Positions 47,790-57,221 of a stretch of DNA of 64,000 bases are shown here, in pieces (within the stretch, counting starts at the first letter, position 1; every line of letters begins with the position of its first letter). The notes under the pieces were generated by a model. That model worked only from the letters and a program-made list of their open reading frames with translations. It ran no database searches and had not been told where the DNA came from. The stretch comes from an uncultured SAR86 cluster bacterium (GTDB lineage: Bacteria > Pseudomonadota > Gammaproteobacteria > Magnimaribacterales > AG-339-G14). Location of the stretch: contig CABZJI010000002.1 of the NCBI GenBank assembly GCA_902526045.1, positions 1 to 64,000 on the forward strand, read 5' to 3'. The translations under genes were made by a program, and so were the position numbers.

Positions 47790-48683
47790 ATGAGTACTCA
47801 CAATAAATATCCTTTTTACCTTTTCACTGTAATCGGAGCGATATTAATTGGGTTGGCACCAATACTCATGCGATACAGTGAAGTTTCTCCCTCGATGACA
47901 GGATTTTATCGTTTCTTTTTTGCTTTCTTAATTTTAATGATTTACGGAGTTATTAAAGAGAAGAAATTTTTTGTAAATACAAATTTACTTATTCTTACAT
48001 TGCCTGGAATATTTTTTGGAGCAGACATTGCACTGTGGCATACGGCAATCATGATCACTCCTGTAACCAATGCAGCTTTGTTAGTTAACACTGCGCCAAT
48101 CTATGTGGGAATCATTTCCTTTTTAATATTTAAGGAAAAAATAAGCAAACTTTTTCTTGTCTCCTTAATTCTTTCATTTATAGGCGTTGGCTTAATTATT
48201 CTCAACCTTAAAAATTTTGATGTTTTTTTAGGCGAGAATCTCAAAGGTGATTTGCTTTCTTTGCTAGCAGCAATTTTTTACGCAGGATATCTGGTATCTG
48301 TGAGGAGACTATCTAGCAATTTAGATACATTTCAAATCATGCTTTACTCGGCTTTATTCGGATGCATTCCTCTTTTAGCTTTTGGCTTTTTTGAGACCGG
48401 TTTAAAGTTCCCAAACACTCTTGAGGGGGCAGGGAATCTTTTATTACAGTCCACTTTGGTTCAAATCATTGGACAAGGATTAGTCATTTATGGCTTATCT
48501 CAGATAAGCGCGCAATTCACCTCTCTTATTTTGCTTCTACAGGTTTTCACGGCAGCAATATTGAGTCTGTTTCTCTTTAATGAACTACTCTTATTTCAAC
48601 AGATCTTAGGTGGTATTATTTTGATTATAGGAATTTATATTGCGGGATTAAACGAGAGAAAGAATAACAATGACAAAAAATGA
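47790..48683 (+). CDS. EamA/RhaT (DMT) family transporter
   Basis: Inner-membrane permease of the drug/metabolite transporter superfamily, 297 residues from ATG 47790, with ten hydrophobic segments in two EamA halves (first half starts near LFTVIGAILIGLAPILMRYSE, second near LLSLLAAIFYAGYLVSVRRL). Substrate unknown; members export amino acids, nucleosides or other metabolites. An in-frame TTG at 47772 is an alternative start. The last 14 bases overlap the AtuA-family gene, so the two may be co-expressed. Confidence 0.88.
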   Translation: MSTHNKYPFYLFTVIGAILIGLAPILMRYSEVSPSMTGFYRFFFAFLILMIYGVIKEKKFFVNTNLLILTLPGIFFGADIALWHTAIMITPVTNAALLVNTAPIYVGIISFLIFKEKISKLFLVSLILSFIGVGLIILNLKNFDVFLGENLKGDLLSLLAAIFYAGYLVSVRRLSSNLDTFQIMLYSALFGCIPLLAFGFFETGLKFPNTLEGAGNLLLQSTLVQIIGQGLVIYGLSQISAQFTSLILLLQVFTAAILSLFLFNELLLFQQILGGIILIIGIYIAGLNERKNNNDKK

Positions 48684-50436
48684 AGTAATAAAAATTGCAA
48701 ATTGTAGCGGCTTCTATGGAGATAAACTCTCTGCTGCCAAAGATATGGTTGATGGAGGTCCAATAGATGTTCTGACTGGGGACTACTTAGCTGAATTAAC
48801 TATGACAATACTTTATAACCAAAAGCTCAAGAGGGGCGAAGACCATGGTTATGTTGGAACCTTTTTAAAACAATTTAGGGATGTTGCTGAAAAATGTCAG
48901 CAAGAAGGAATTAAAATTGTTACCAATGCAGGGGGATTAAATCCAAAAGGCATGGCTTCAATGATTGAAGACATCGTTTCAGAACTCAACTTAAAGTTAA
49001 AAGTAGCTTATATCGATGGAGATGACCTTATGCCTGAATTATCAAAGTTAAATGAATCAGGTGAGGAAATAAAAAATATTGATACGAATGTATCTCTTTT
49101 TGATTATGATAAAAAAGCTGTAACTGCAAATGCTTACTTTGGTGCCTGGGGTATTAAAGAAGCGCTAGACTCAGGTGCAGATATAGTTATTTGTCCAAGA
49201 GTCACGGATGCTGCAGTAGTAATTGGTCCTGCTGCATGGAAGTTCAATTGGCAAAGAAATGACTACGATAAATTAGCTGGCGCTCTTGCAGCTGGCCACC
49301 TTATTGAATGTGGGGCTCAAGTTACTGGAGGTAATTATTCATTCTTTAGAGAAGTTCCTTCATTCAGTAACGTTGGTTATCCTATTGCAGAAATAGAAGA
49401 AGATGGAAATTTTACAATTACTAAACATCCTAATACCGGCGGATTGGTTTCTGTTGGTACTGTTACGGCCCAACTGCTATATGAAATAAGCAGTCCCGCT
49501 TATGTTAATCCTGATGTGATTGCTAATTTTGATACTCTAAAAATCGAACAAGAATCCAACGATAGAGTTTACGTAAGTGGTTGCAAAGGAAGTAGCCCTC
49601 CAAAGAAACATAAGGTTTGCATTAATTTAGCCGGAGGTTTCAGAAATGGAATAGAACTTCTATTAACAGGTTTAGATATAAAAGATAAAGCAGATTTAAT
49701 TACTGATTCAATTTTTGAAAACGTAGGCGGAAGAGAACAATATGATAAGGTGGATGTTCAACTCCACAGAACCGATAAAATTAACCCTAACAGTAATGAG
49801 GAGGCTCAAGCATTCTTGAGAATTGATGTTATGTCTAAGGATGCTGATAAAGTTGGCAGACTATTTAATGCAAAAATTGTAGAGCTAGCTTTAGCTAATT
49901 TTCCTGGTTGGACAGGAAGAAGCGGGGTAGTACCTAGCGGACCTTTCATAGAATACTGGCCAGCCTTAGTCGATAGTAAATTTATTAAAGAACAAGTTCA
50001 TTTTCGAGGAGAGACGAAAGAAGTGGTTCCAACCAGCCAGCTTGATTACGAAGAGATTCTCTATCAAAAGGAACCTTACTCTAATCCAGAAGTTGATAAA
50101 ACCATTTTGGAAGAAGTCCCATTTGGCAATCTTTATGGTACACGTTCAGGCGACAAAGGTGGGTGTGCAAATGTTGGAGTTTGGGCAAAAAATAAAGACA
50201 GTTATGCTTTCCTGTATGATTTTTTAACTGTAGACAAATTTAAGGAATTATTACCTGATCTAGGTAACTTTGAAATCGAAAGGTATGAATTACCAAACAT
50301 TCTCTCACTTAATTTTTATGTCCGTGGAATTCTTCAAGATGGAGTTTCTTCTTCGACTAGGATGGATCCTCAAGCTAAATCACTCGGGGAATATTTAAGG
50401 GCAAAATTAATTCAAGCACCCAAACAACTTTTATAG
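48670..50436 (+). CDS. AtuA-family protein (DUF1446, acyclic terpene utilization)
   Basis: A 588-residue cytoplasmic protein. The DUF1446 domain spans about 1-450 with family text IANCSGFYGDKLSAA, GGPIDVLTGDYLAELTM, IVTNAGGLNPKG, and CPRVTDAAVVIGPAAW; the C-terminal AtuA-like module carries TRSGDKGGCANVGVWA. AtuA is required for growth on citronellol or geraniol in Pseudomonas, but its reaction is not established. Here it is followed by an enoyl-CoA hydratase and faced by a biotin-dependent carboxylase pair, the same partners as in atu and related leucine-type clusters. The EamA transporter gene overlaps it upstream. Confidence 0.85.
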   Translation: MTKNEVIKIANCSGFYGDKLSAAKDMVDGGPIDVLTGDYLAELTMTILYNQKLKRGEDHGYVGTFLKQFRDVAEKCQQEGIKIVTNAGGLNPKGMASMIEDIVSELNLKLKVAYIDGDDLMPELSKLNESGEEIKNIDTNVSLFDYDKKAVTANAYFGAWGIKEALDSGADIVICPRVTDAAVVIGPAAWKFNWQRNDYDKLAGALAAGHLIECGAQVTGGNYSFFREVPSFSNVGYPIAEIEEDGNFTITKHPNTGGLVSVGTVTAQLLYEISSPAYVNPDVIANFDTLKIEQESNDRVYVSGCKGSSPPKKHKVCINLAGGFRNGIELLLTGLDIKDKADLITDSIFENVGGREQYDKVDVQLHRTDKINPNSNEEAQAFLRIDVMSKDADKVGRLFNAKIVELALANFPGWTGRSGVVPSGPFIEYWPALVDSKFIKEQVHFRGETKEVVPTSQLDYEEILYQKEPYSNPEVDKTILEEVPFGNLYGTRSGDKGGCANVGVWAKNKDSYAFLYDFLTVDKFKELLPDLGNFEIERYELPNILSLNFYVRGILQDGVSSSTRMDPQAKSLGEYLRAKLIQAPKQLL

Positions 50437-50444
50437 GAAAAAAT

Positions 50445-51233
50445 ATGACTAATAAATTATCTTTAGAGGGCTTAAATTTTCAAGCAACAAAGTTAAACAT
50501 TGCCAACAATGTTTTAACTCTTACCCTGAATAGGCCAGAGAAAAAGAACGCTTTAAACAACGTGATGATGAATGAAATTAATTATGCTCTTGCTTACGCC
50601 AAACAAGAAAGAAGTATCAGAGTAGTTATCATCGCTGCAGAAGGAGACGTTTTTTGTGCTGGAGCAGATTTAAACAGAAAACAAGAAGAATCAAGTGTTC
50701 CGAGAATAGAAGGTTCTGATGATATAAGTATGTCCATAAGGCATTTATATAAACCCGTAATTTGCAAAATTCAGGGATCTGTCCACGCTGGTGCATTATT
50801 GATGGTTACAAATTGTACTCATGCTATTGCAGTGGAAAATGCAAAATTTTCAGCACCAGAAATACTCAGAGGAGTTTGGCCGCATATGGTAATGGCAGGT
50901 TTATTTAGAGTAATGCCCAAAAGAGCTGGATTAGATTTCTGTATGAGGGGGCATGCGATTGATGCAAAAAAAGCAGAGGAGTGGGGTTTAATAAATGAAT
51001 CGGTTCCTAACGATCAGTTAGATGAAAGGGTAGATAACCTTGCAAGTGACCTTGCTAACCTTGCTCCAGGCACCATGCAATTTGGATTGGAAGCTTATGT
51101 AAATCAGGATGGAATGAATTTTGATGAAGCATTACCTTACTTAGGTAAAAAAAGTGCGGAAACCTTTGCAGGTCCAGATGCTCAAGAGGGCATTTCAGCT
51201 TTTTTAGAAAAAAGAGAACCAAAGTGGGACTAA
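50445..51233 (+). CDS. Enoyl-CoA hydratase family protein (AtuE/LiuC-like context)
   Basis: Crotonase-fold protein, 262 residues, eight bases after the AtuA-family gene with a recognisable AGGA ribosome site. The oxyanion-hole segments are AEGDVFCAGADLN and IQGSVHAGALLMV. The second catalytic glutamate is present (SAPEILRG), but the position of the first is leucine (GALL), so one glutamate remains. By context it would hydrate the glutaconyl-CoA-type product of the adjacent carboxylase, as AtuE or LiuC do. Which of the two pathways applies cannot be decided from the sequence. The end overlaps the opposing carboxylase gene by four bases. Confidence 0.85.
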   Translation: MTNKLSLEGLNFQATKLNIANNVLTLTLNRPEKKNALNNVMMNEINYALAYAKQERSIRVVIIAAEGDVFCAGADLNRKQEESSVPRIEGSDDISMSIRHLYKPVICKIQGSVHAGALLMVTNCTHAIAVENAKFSAPEILRGVWPHMVMAGLFRVMPKRAGLDFCMRGHAIDAKKAEEWGLINESVPNDQLDERVDNLASDLANLAPGTMQFGLEAYVNQDGMNFDEALPYLGKKSAETFAGPDAQEGISAFLEKREPKWD

Positions 51234-53152
51234 TCTTCTAAAATCACTAAAGTTGAGCCGCTCTCAACTTGATCTCCAACGGCAATCAACACTTCTTTTA
51301 CTTTTCCATCACTTGGGGCAGTTACCTTATGTTCCATTTTCATAGCTTCTAGGATCACTAAAGTTTGACCAGACTTAACAGACTCATTTTTTTTGACAGG
51401 CACATCAACCACTTTTCCTGGCATAGGAGCAGTTAAGCCACCGGCAATTTCATTTATCGAGCTAGACTCAAACCTTTCCTTCATCTCAAACAATAAGTCT
51501 CCTTTAATCGTTTGAATGAGGAACTTTCCTTCATAATATGTAATTTTTGAGATTATCCTTTTACCATCAATTTCTATATCTATTGATTCATCATCAAATT
51601 CATAAATCATTACTGAAGAATTATTTGAAAGGTAAAAGCCTCCACCTCTTTTTGACTTATATTTGACTTCAATAACATCATCACCAAAAATTAAATCAAC
51701 TTTTTGATATGGAAGCCTAGCGTTATGCCAACCAGATTGTATGTTAGAAAGAACATCAGCACTTTCTCTGTTTTTAGCTTGATTCCAGATGGCTACCGCA
51801 ACAGCATGATCAAAAATTTCATTTTCTGACAGATCAATTTCTGTATTCAGATCTACTCTCTCAACAAAGTCAGTTGTTGTCTTTCCTTTAAGAAAATCTT
51901 TAGATCTTAAGATTGAAATAAGATAATCACGGTTTGTTCTCATGCCACCAAAATGACTTTTTTCAAGAGCTAAAGCTAGCTTTTGCGCAGCTTCCTCTCT
52001 TGTTTCAGCATAGGAAATAACTTTTCCGAGCATTGGATCAAAATTTGAGGATACGACAGTTCCTTTTTCTATCCCGACATCCCAGCGCACAGAAGGGTTA
52101 TCGCAAGGTTCGAAGGCAATTATGTCTCCAGTGACTGGGAGAAATTCATTTGCAGGATCTTCAGCATAAAGCCTTACTTCAATTGATGAACCTATCAATT
52201 CAACATCATCTTGAACAAACTCTAATTCATTGCCTTGAGCAATCTTTATTTGTTCCTTAACAAGATCTAGACCAGTTACCTCTTCTGTTACAGGATGTTC
52301 CACTTGGAGTCTCGTGTTTACTTCTAAAAAAAAGAATTCTTTGGTTTTATCATCAAATAAAAATTCAACCGTTCCTGCAGATTCATATTTAAGCACGGAA
52401 GCAAGTTGAACGGCTGCAGACCCAATTTTGTCTCTAAGCTCTTTATCAATAACTGTAGAAGGAGATTCTTCAACTATTTTTTGATGCCTTCTTTGAATTG
52501 AGCACTCTCTTTCGCCTAAATGAACTACGTTTCCAAAAGAATCACCTAAAATTTGAATCTCTATGTGGCGAGATTTTTCTACATATCTTTCTAAAAAAAC
52601 TCTTTTATCACCAAAACCACTTTCGGCTTCACGTTCTGCAGCTGATATGCTTTCTTTTAACTTTTTGGGATCTTCTACAATTCTCATCCCTTTTCCACCT
52701 CCTCCAGCAGAAGCTTTAACAAGAATTGGATATCCAATTTTTTTTGCATCTTTGGCATCAGAAGTCATAGGAAGAGTAGGAACACCAGCCTTTTCGGCAA
52801 GTTTCTTAGAGGTAATTTTATCTCCCATTTTTTTAATGACATTCCCACTTGGTCCAATCCATATGAGCCCTGCTTTTTTGACAGAATTTGCAAACCCAGC
52901 ATTTTCAGATAAAAAGCCATATCCAGGATGAATAGCATGAGAACCTGAATTTTTTGCAATGGAAATTATTTCTTTTGCATCCAAATAACTGCCTTCTAAT
53001 TTATAAGCTTCATCAGCCTCCTTAACATAAGGAGAATTAGCATCATCTTGTGTATAAATAGCAACACAAGAGATTCCCATATCTTGAGCACTGCTGATTA
53101 CTCTGCTTGCAATTTCTCCTCTATTTGCAATTAGTAATTTTTTAATGATCAT
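51230..53152 (-). CDS. Acyl-CoA carboxylase biotin-containing alpha subunit
   Basis: Carries biotin and charges it with bicarbonate and ATP. The 640-residue protein has the biotin carboxylase domain (1-445: LIANRGEIASRVI, ASAGGGGKGMRIVED, FLEVNTRLQVEHPVTEEVTG split near 285), a short middle region and a C-terminal biotinyl domain with ILEAMKMEH; the biotinylated lysine is Lys605. Length and layout suit 3-methylcrotonyl-, geranyl- or propionyl-CoA carboxylase; context with AtuA and a hydratase favours the first two. The gene overlaps the transferase subunit by four bases. Confidence 0.92.
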   Translation of the reverse strand: MIIKKLLIANRGEIASRVISSAQDMGISCVAIYTQDDANSPYVKEADEAYKLEGSYLDAKEIISIAKNSGSHAIHPGYGFLSENAGFANSVKKAGLIWIGPSGNVIKKMGDKITSKKLAEKAGVPTLPMTSDAKDAKKIGYPILVKASAGGGGKGMRIVEDPKKLKESISAAEREAESGFGDKRVFLERYVEKSRHIEIQILGDSFGNVVHLGERECSIQRRHQKIVEESPSTVIDKELRDKIGSAAVQLASVLKYESAGTVEFLFDDKTKEFFFLEVNTRLQVEHPVTEEVTGLDLVKEQIKIAQGNELEFVQDDVELIGSSIEVRLYAEDPANEFLPVTGDIIAFEPCDNPSVRWDVGIEKGTVVSSNFDPMLGKVISYAETREEAAQKLALALEKSHFGGMRTNRDYLISILRSKDFLKGKTTTDFVERVDLNTEIDLSENEIFDHAVAVAIWNQAKNRESADVLSNIQSGWHNARLPYQKVDLIFGDDVIEVKYKSKRGGGFYLSNNSSVMIYEFDDESIDIEIDGKRIISKITYYEGKFLIQTIKGDLLFEMKERFESSSINEIAGGLTAPMPGKVVDVPVKKNESVKSGQTLVILEAMKMEHKVTAPSDGKVKEVLIAVGDQVESGSTLVILED

Positions 53153-54780
53153 AGTCTGAACACCCCAAATCCATCTGATCCCTTAACTTCTTTATTATTT
53201 ACAACAGAAAGGCAAATACCAAGAACTGTCCTGGTATCTCTTGGATCAATAATCCCATCATCGGAAATTGCACTTGTAGCTATTAAGGCTTCTGAACCTT
53301 TATCATGAGAAATTTTTTGACCTTCTACAATTTTGGCATCCTCTTTTTCATCAAAGGGGAGACCGTCACGCATAGCTTTAGCTCTTCTTACCATCGACAT
53401 TACTCCAGCTATTTGCTCTCCTCCCATTACGGCAATCTTTGCTGTTGGCCATAAAAAGGTAAAAGCATTACCAAATTCTCTTCCAGACATTGCATATGTA
53501 CCGGCTCCGTAGGAGTTGCCAAGAACAACAGTCAAATGAGGTACCTCAGAATTTGAAACTGCATTTAGCATTTGGGCCCCTTTTTTAATCGATCCATTCT
53601 GCTCAAATTCTTTTCCAATATTAAAACCTGTAATATTTTGTAAAAAAACAAGAGGGATGCTTATCTGATTACATAGTTGAATGAAATGGGCTGCTTTTTG
53701 AGATGAATCTGGGAACAAGGAGCCATTATTTCCTAAAACTCCGACTGTGTGACCATGAATTTTCATGAAACCACATATAATTGTGGGACCAAAGAGGGGC
53801 TTGAATTCTTCAAACCTTGAGCCATCTGCTATTCTTGAGATTACTTCACGAACATCAAATGGTCTTTTCAAGCTGGGATTCACAATACCTAATAAATCTT
53901 CTTGATCATTAATGGGTTCTTCATAAATAGAATCAGGAGAATTACCTTCTTTTGACCAATCAAGATGAGACATAACTTCTCTTCCAATTCTTATTGCATC
54001 CATTTCATCTTCCGCAAAATAGTCCGCTAAGCCAGATTTTTCAGCATGCATCTTTGCACCACCTAGACTTTCGGCATCAGATTCTTCACCTGTTGCCATT
54101 TTGACTAATGGCGGACCACCCAAAAATACTTGAGACTGCTCTTTAACAAAAATATTGTAATCTGACATTCCTGGCTGATAAGCACCTCCCGCAGTGGAAG
54201 ATCCAAAAGTAATTGTTACAGTCGGAATACCGAGCTTTGACAGTTCGGTAATTTCATAGAACTGTCTTCCTGACTCAGCAAAATGACCAACATTTAAAGC
54301 GACTGAAGAACGGTTCCCTCTGGGTCTCAAATCTCCGCCGGCTGATTCAACAAATTGCACAAAAGGAATGCGGCAATCTCTGGCAATTTGCATTGCTCTC
54401 ATCCATTTTTTTACTGAGAACGCTTGCATTGCCCCAGCCAAGACCGTTGGATCATTTGCAAAAATAATACATTCAACGCCGGCAGAAACACCTATACCGG
54501 CTACGCAACCTCCTCCGACTGGATAGTCAGACTTATAACCAGCTAGTGGGCTAATTTCTAAAAATGGAGTATCAGGATCTAAAAAATTAAAAATTCTTTC
54601 TCTTACAGGGAGTTTTCCTCTAGCAGCAAGTCTTTCATGATGCCTCGGACCACCACCAGCTTCAGCTTCATCGAGAAGCTCATCGATCTCATCAAGCTTT
54701 CCGAGCATAGATTTTTTATTTGAAATAAATTCATCATCGTTTAGGTTTAAACGAGTTTTTAATGGTTGTGCTTCTAACAT
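53149..54780 (-). CDS. Acyl-CoA carboxylase carboxyltransferase beta subunit
   Basis: Transfers the carboxyl group from biotin to an acyl-CoA. The 543-residue protein shows both halves of the transferase fold: ARGKLPVRERI and ANDPTVLAGAMQAFSVKKW in the first, FGSSTAGGAYQPGMSDY with the acyl-CoA oxyanion glycines, and GNNGSLFPDSSQKAAHFIQL and GNSYGAGTYAMSGREF in the second. The length and the SAGGDLRP-containing segment resemble methylcrotonyl/geranyl-CoA carboxylase more than propionyl-CoA carboxylase (about 510 residues). First gene of a two-gene minus-strand operon. Confidence 0.92.
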   Translation of the reverse strand: MLEAQPLKTRLNLNDDEFISNKKSMLGKLDEIDELLDEAEAGGGPRHHERLAARGKLPVRERIFNFLDPDTPFLEISPLAGYKSDYPVGGGCVAGIGVSAGVECIIFANDPTVLAGAMQAFSVKKWMRAMQIARDCRIPFVQFVESAGGDLRPRGNRSSVALNVGHFAESGRQFYEITELSKLGIPTVTITFGSSTAGGAYQPGMSDYNIFVKEQSQVFLGGPPLVKMATGEESDAESLGGAKMHAEKSGLADYFAEDEMDAIRIGREVMSHLDWSKEGNSPDSIYEEPINDQEDLLGIVNPSLKRPFDVREVISRIADGSRFEEFKPLFGPTIICGFMKIHGHTVGVLGNNGSLFPDSSQKAAHFIQLCNQISIPLVFLQNITGFNIGKEFEQNGSIKKGAQMLNAVSNSEVPHLTVVLGNSYGAGTYAMSGREFGNAFTFLWPTAKIAVMGGEQIAGVMSMVRRAKAMRDGLPFDEKEDAKIVEGQKISHDKGSEALIATSAISDDGIIDPRDTRTVLGICLSVVNNKEVKGSDGFGVFRL

Positions 54781-54859
54781 GATTTTTTTAAGAAATTAAA
54801 AATAAAATATGCCTCAATATTTCTATATTGTCTATTTTGTTGATATCGAGAACTAAGAG

Positions 54860-54888
54860 ATGACTTCAATAAAGTTGAATATTATAAT
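54860..54888 (+). promoter_or_regulatory. Promoter of tRNA-Val(UAC)
   Basis: ATGACT (54860-54865), a 17-base spacer and a perfect TATAAT (54883-54888) lie 12 bases before the mature 5' end of the tRNA. The rest of the 120-base spacer 54781-54900 is AT-rich and shows no gene. Confidence 0.65.
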
Positions 54889-54900
54889 TTCTGCTCCTTC

Positions 54901-54976
54901 GGGCGATTAACTCAATTGGTAGAGTGCCACCCTTACAAGGTGGAAGTTACAGGTTCAAGTCCTGTATCGCCCACCA
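54901..54976 (+). tRNA. tRNA-Val (anticodon UAC)
   Basis: The acceptor arm GGGCGAT pairs with ATCGCCC, the anticodon stem CCACC/GGTGG encloses CTTACAA with TAC at 54934-54936, and the T-arm reads AGGTTCAAGTCCT. The discriminator is A54973, and CCA (54974-54976) is encoded. With the GAC species at 25227 it covers all valine codons. Confidence 0.95.
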
Positions 54977-54981
54977 GTTTT

Positions 54982-56232
54982 TTATTCAGTTTTTATAAAG
55001 AAATTTACCTGCGCGTTTTCATTTGGCGCAATAAATGCATTTTCTATGGAAAATAAAAGTTCAAGTTCCTTTAATAGATCTATTGTTTTTAATTCAATAA
55101 TCCTTTTGCTGTGGCGATCAACTTCAAAAAAATTAGTATTTTGAGTCAACGTAAATTTAGAAAGATTTTTGATCAACATATTTGCATCAGATTTGTTCTC
55201 AATCTCAATTTCTAAAATGGATGTTCCAACCTGATATCCCAAGCTTTTCATAGATAAGCTATTTTTTAATAAAGGTACTAAATTTTTTTCTAAGCCAATT
55301 AAATTATTCTTAAACCAAACAACCGTTCTGCCTTCAAAAAGAGCTTCCTTAATTGAATTTTCTGTTTTACCTTTTGAAAGGATCAAAGTGACTGGACGAT
55401 GTTTGCCTTTATAGAAAGAGTAGTCCCAGTCAATTAAATTATGAACATCTGAAGTACCAATGATTGTTAAATCGTTATCTATTGCAATTTGAAAAGCTTC
55501 ATCTGAATAATTAATTCCGTTTGCAATCTCTATTCCATGTAATTTATTTTCTTGTATTAGTTTTTTATGAAAATCAGTAAGCACAGAAATACCTTGAGGG
55601 GACTGTGGAGTCCACCATGAATGATTCCAAAAAATAAATGCGCCTTGAGCTTGAGCTGCATTTACAGCTTTTTCAACTGGCCACACTGAGGTCAATGCAT
55701 AATAGTCTCTAATGGTTTTATTTTCTTCCCATGAAGCTGCTTCAGGATATTGCCTCAAGAGTTCTTGAGCTAAGGGAATATTAGATTCATCGTCATTAAA
55801 TAATAAATTTGCATCTTGTATGAAAATTGCATTTATATGACCTGCCGGCGGTATTCTTGTAATTTCGGCTCCATTAATTACTAATAAATCCTCATTATTT
55901 TTATTAGCTTGCAGAGCCTCTTTATAAGCATCGTTTCTATTTTTGTTAGGTAAAAATTCAATATGGGGCTGATATTCAAGATGTTCAGTAATTGCCAAAA
56001 CATCTAAGCCATCCCTTAGGGCTTCTTCAACTCTTATGTTTGGCCAAACATGCCCATCAGAAAAGATTGAATGAGTATGCAAATCAGAAATAATTACAAA
56101 GTATTCTTTTGTATTAGGAAACAAAATTTTCCTATCTTCAATAATCTCTTTATCTAGCGATAAAGAACCTGCCTCACCATCAGCTAAAGAGTAAAGACTT
56201 AAAATAAGAAAATTTATAAGTATTTTTTTCAT
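54982..56232 (-). CDS. Exported PHP-domain metal-dependent hydrolase
   Basis: A 416-residue protein with a signal peptide (KKILINFLILSLYSLADG) and a PHP domain. Metal-binding text is visible: SDLHTHSIFSDG (H-x-H and D), LAITEHLEY (E-H), INGAEI, FIFWNHSWW, and GTSDVHNL (D-x-H). PHP enzymes hydrolyse phosphoesters; periplasmic members of this type are poorly described and the substrate is unknown. The C-terminal third is beta-rich without a known motif. The gene is monocistronic, between tRNA-Val and tRNA-Asp, on the opposite strand to both. Confidence 0.82.
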   Translation of the reverse strand: MKKILINFLILSLYSLADGEAGSLSLDKEIIEDRKILFPNTKEYFVIISDLHTHSIFSDGHVWPNIRVEEALRDGLDVLAITEHLEYQPHIEFLPNKNRNDAYKEALQANKNNEDLLVINGAEITRIPPAGHINAIFIQDANLLFNDDESNIPLAQELLRQYPEAASWEENKTIRDYYALTSVWPVEKAVNAAQAQGAFIFWNHSWWTPQSPQGISVLTDFHKKLIQENKLHGIEIANGINYSDEAFQIAIDNDLTIIGTSDVHNLIDWDYSFYKGKHRPVTLILSKGKTENSIKEALFEGRTVVWFKNNLIGLEKNLVPLLKNSLSMKSLGYQVGTSILEIEIENKSDANMLIKNLSKFTLTQNTNFFEVDRHSKRIIELKTIDLLKELELLFSIENAFIAPNENAQVNFFIKTE

Positions 56233-56299
56233 ATCCTATTTTGAATAAAGCATAAAAAAGTATTGATTAGTTTATGTGATTTTTTTTCCTCAAGGTATG

Positions 56300-56305
56300 T
56301 ATAAT
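56300..56305 (+). promoter_or_regulatory. -10 element of tRNA-Asp
   Basis: A perfect TATAAT lies 13 bases before the tRNA-Asp 5' end. No good -35 hexamer is seen at the usual distance (TGATTT at 56277-56282 with a 17-base spacer is poor). The same transcript could continue into the RhlG-like gene. Confidence 0.5.
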
Positions 56306-56318
56306 TGCAACCTCAAAT

Positions 56319-56397
56319 GGACCGGTAGTTCAGTTCTGGTTAGAACGCCGCCCTGTCACGGCGGAGGTCGCGGGTTCGAGTCCCGTCCGGTCCGCCA
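56319..56397 (+). tRNA. tRNA-Asp (anticodon GUC)
   Basis: The acceptor arm GGACCGG pairs with CCGGTCC, the anticodon stem CCGCC/GGCGG encloses CTGTCAC with GTC at 56355-56357, the T-arm has GGGTTCGAGTCCC, and the discriminator is G56394. CCA is encoded at 56395-56397. The gene ends 19 bases before the RhlG-like reductase start. Confidence 0.96.
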
Positions 56398-56416
56398 TTT
56401 AAAGAGGTATTTTATT

Positions 56417-57220
56417 ATGAAAATTGAAGATATTTTTTCCGTTGAAGGTAAGGTAGCTCTTGTGACAGGTGGATCAAGAGGAGTAGGTGAGATGATTGCA
56501 TCAGCTTATTTAGCAAATGGTGCAAAAGTTTATATAACAGCTAGAAAAGCAGATGCCTGTAATGATAAAGCTAATGAGTTAAGTGAGAAATATAATGCTG
56601 AGTGCATTTCAATACCCAATAATGCTTCAATGCTTGACGGAATAGAAGAACTCTTTAAAGAAATTTCTAAAAAAGAACCCAAAATTGATATTTTGGTAAA
56701 TAATGCTGGTGCTGCATGGGGAGAGCCAATTGAAGAATTTTCAGAACTTGGTTGGGATAAGGTAATGGATTTAAATGTCAAAAGTATGTTTTTTGTTACT
56801 CAAAAATTCTTACCCTTATTAAAAAAAGAATCTACTAAAGAAAATCCTGCCAGAGTGATTAATATCGGTTCGATTGATGGTATTAATACACCGGCTTTTG
56901 AGAACTATGTTTACAGTGCGTCAAAAGCGGCAGTTCATCATTTGACGAGACATCTATCCTCAAGATTGGTGCAAGACAATATATTAGTCAATGCAATTGC
57001 TCCAGGTCCCTTTCCTAGCAATATGCTAGGGTCTGCCGTGGCACATAATTATGATCCTTTGGCTGAAAGAAATCCTATGAAAAGAATTGGAACCGCAGAA
57101 GATGTGGGAGGTCTTGCAATTTTCCTGTCTTCGCGAGCAGGAAACTTTACTGTTGGTGAAACTATTATTTGTGATGGAGGATTGACTGCTTCATCCGGTC
57201 ATGACCTTACATCTGAATGA
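56417..57220 (+). CDS. RhlG-like short-chain dehydrogenase/reductase
   Basis: NAD(P)-dependent SDR, 267 residues from ATG 56417; the open frame extends upstream through the tRNA, but that is not translated. Cofactor motif VTGGSRGVGEMI (about 16-27), NNAG at the strand 4 end, and the catalytic Y-x3-K in YSASKAAVHHL are present. Overall text, such as ITARKADACNDKA and NPARVINIGSIDGI, is close to RhlG-type 3-oxoacyl reductases. It may be co-transcribed with tRNA-Asp. AtuB and AtuG are also SDRs, so a link with the nearby carboxylase locus is possible but unproven. Confidence 0.87.
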   Translation: MKIEDIFSVEGKVALVTGGSRGVGEMIASAYLANGAKVYITARKADACNDKANELSEKYNAECISIPNNASMLDGIEELFKEISKKEPKIDILVNNAGAAWGEPIEEFSELGWDKVMDLNVKSMFFVTQKFLPLLKKESTKENPARVINIGSIDGINTPAFENYVYSASKAAVHHLTRHLSSRLVQDNILVNAIAPGPFPSNMLGSAVAHNYDPLAERNPMKRIGTAEDVGGLAIFLSSRAGNFTVGETIICDGGLTASSGHDLTSE

Positions 57221-57221
57221 A

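Noticed and set aside
52563-52931. 122-codon plus-strand frame inside the carboxylase gene
   Set aside because: It is the antisense shadow of the conserved biotin carboxylase domain.
56276-56416. N-terminal extension of the RhlG-like reductase
   Set aside because: The extended frame runs through tRNA-Asp; the SDR fold starts normally at ATG 56417.
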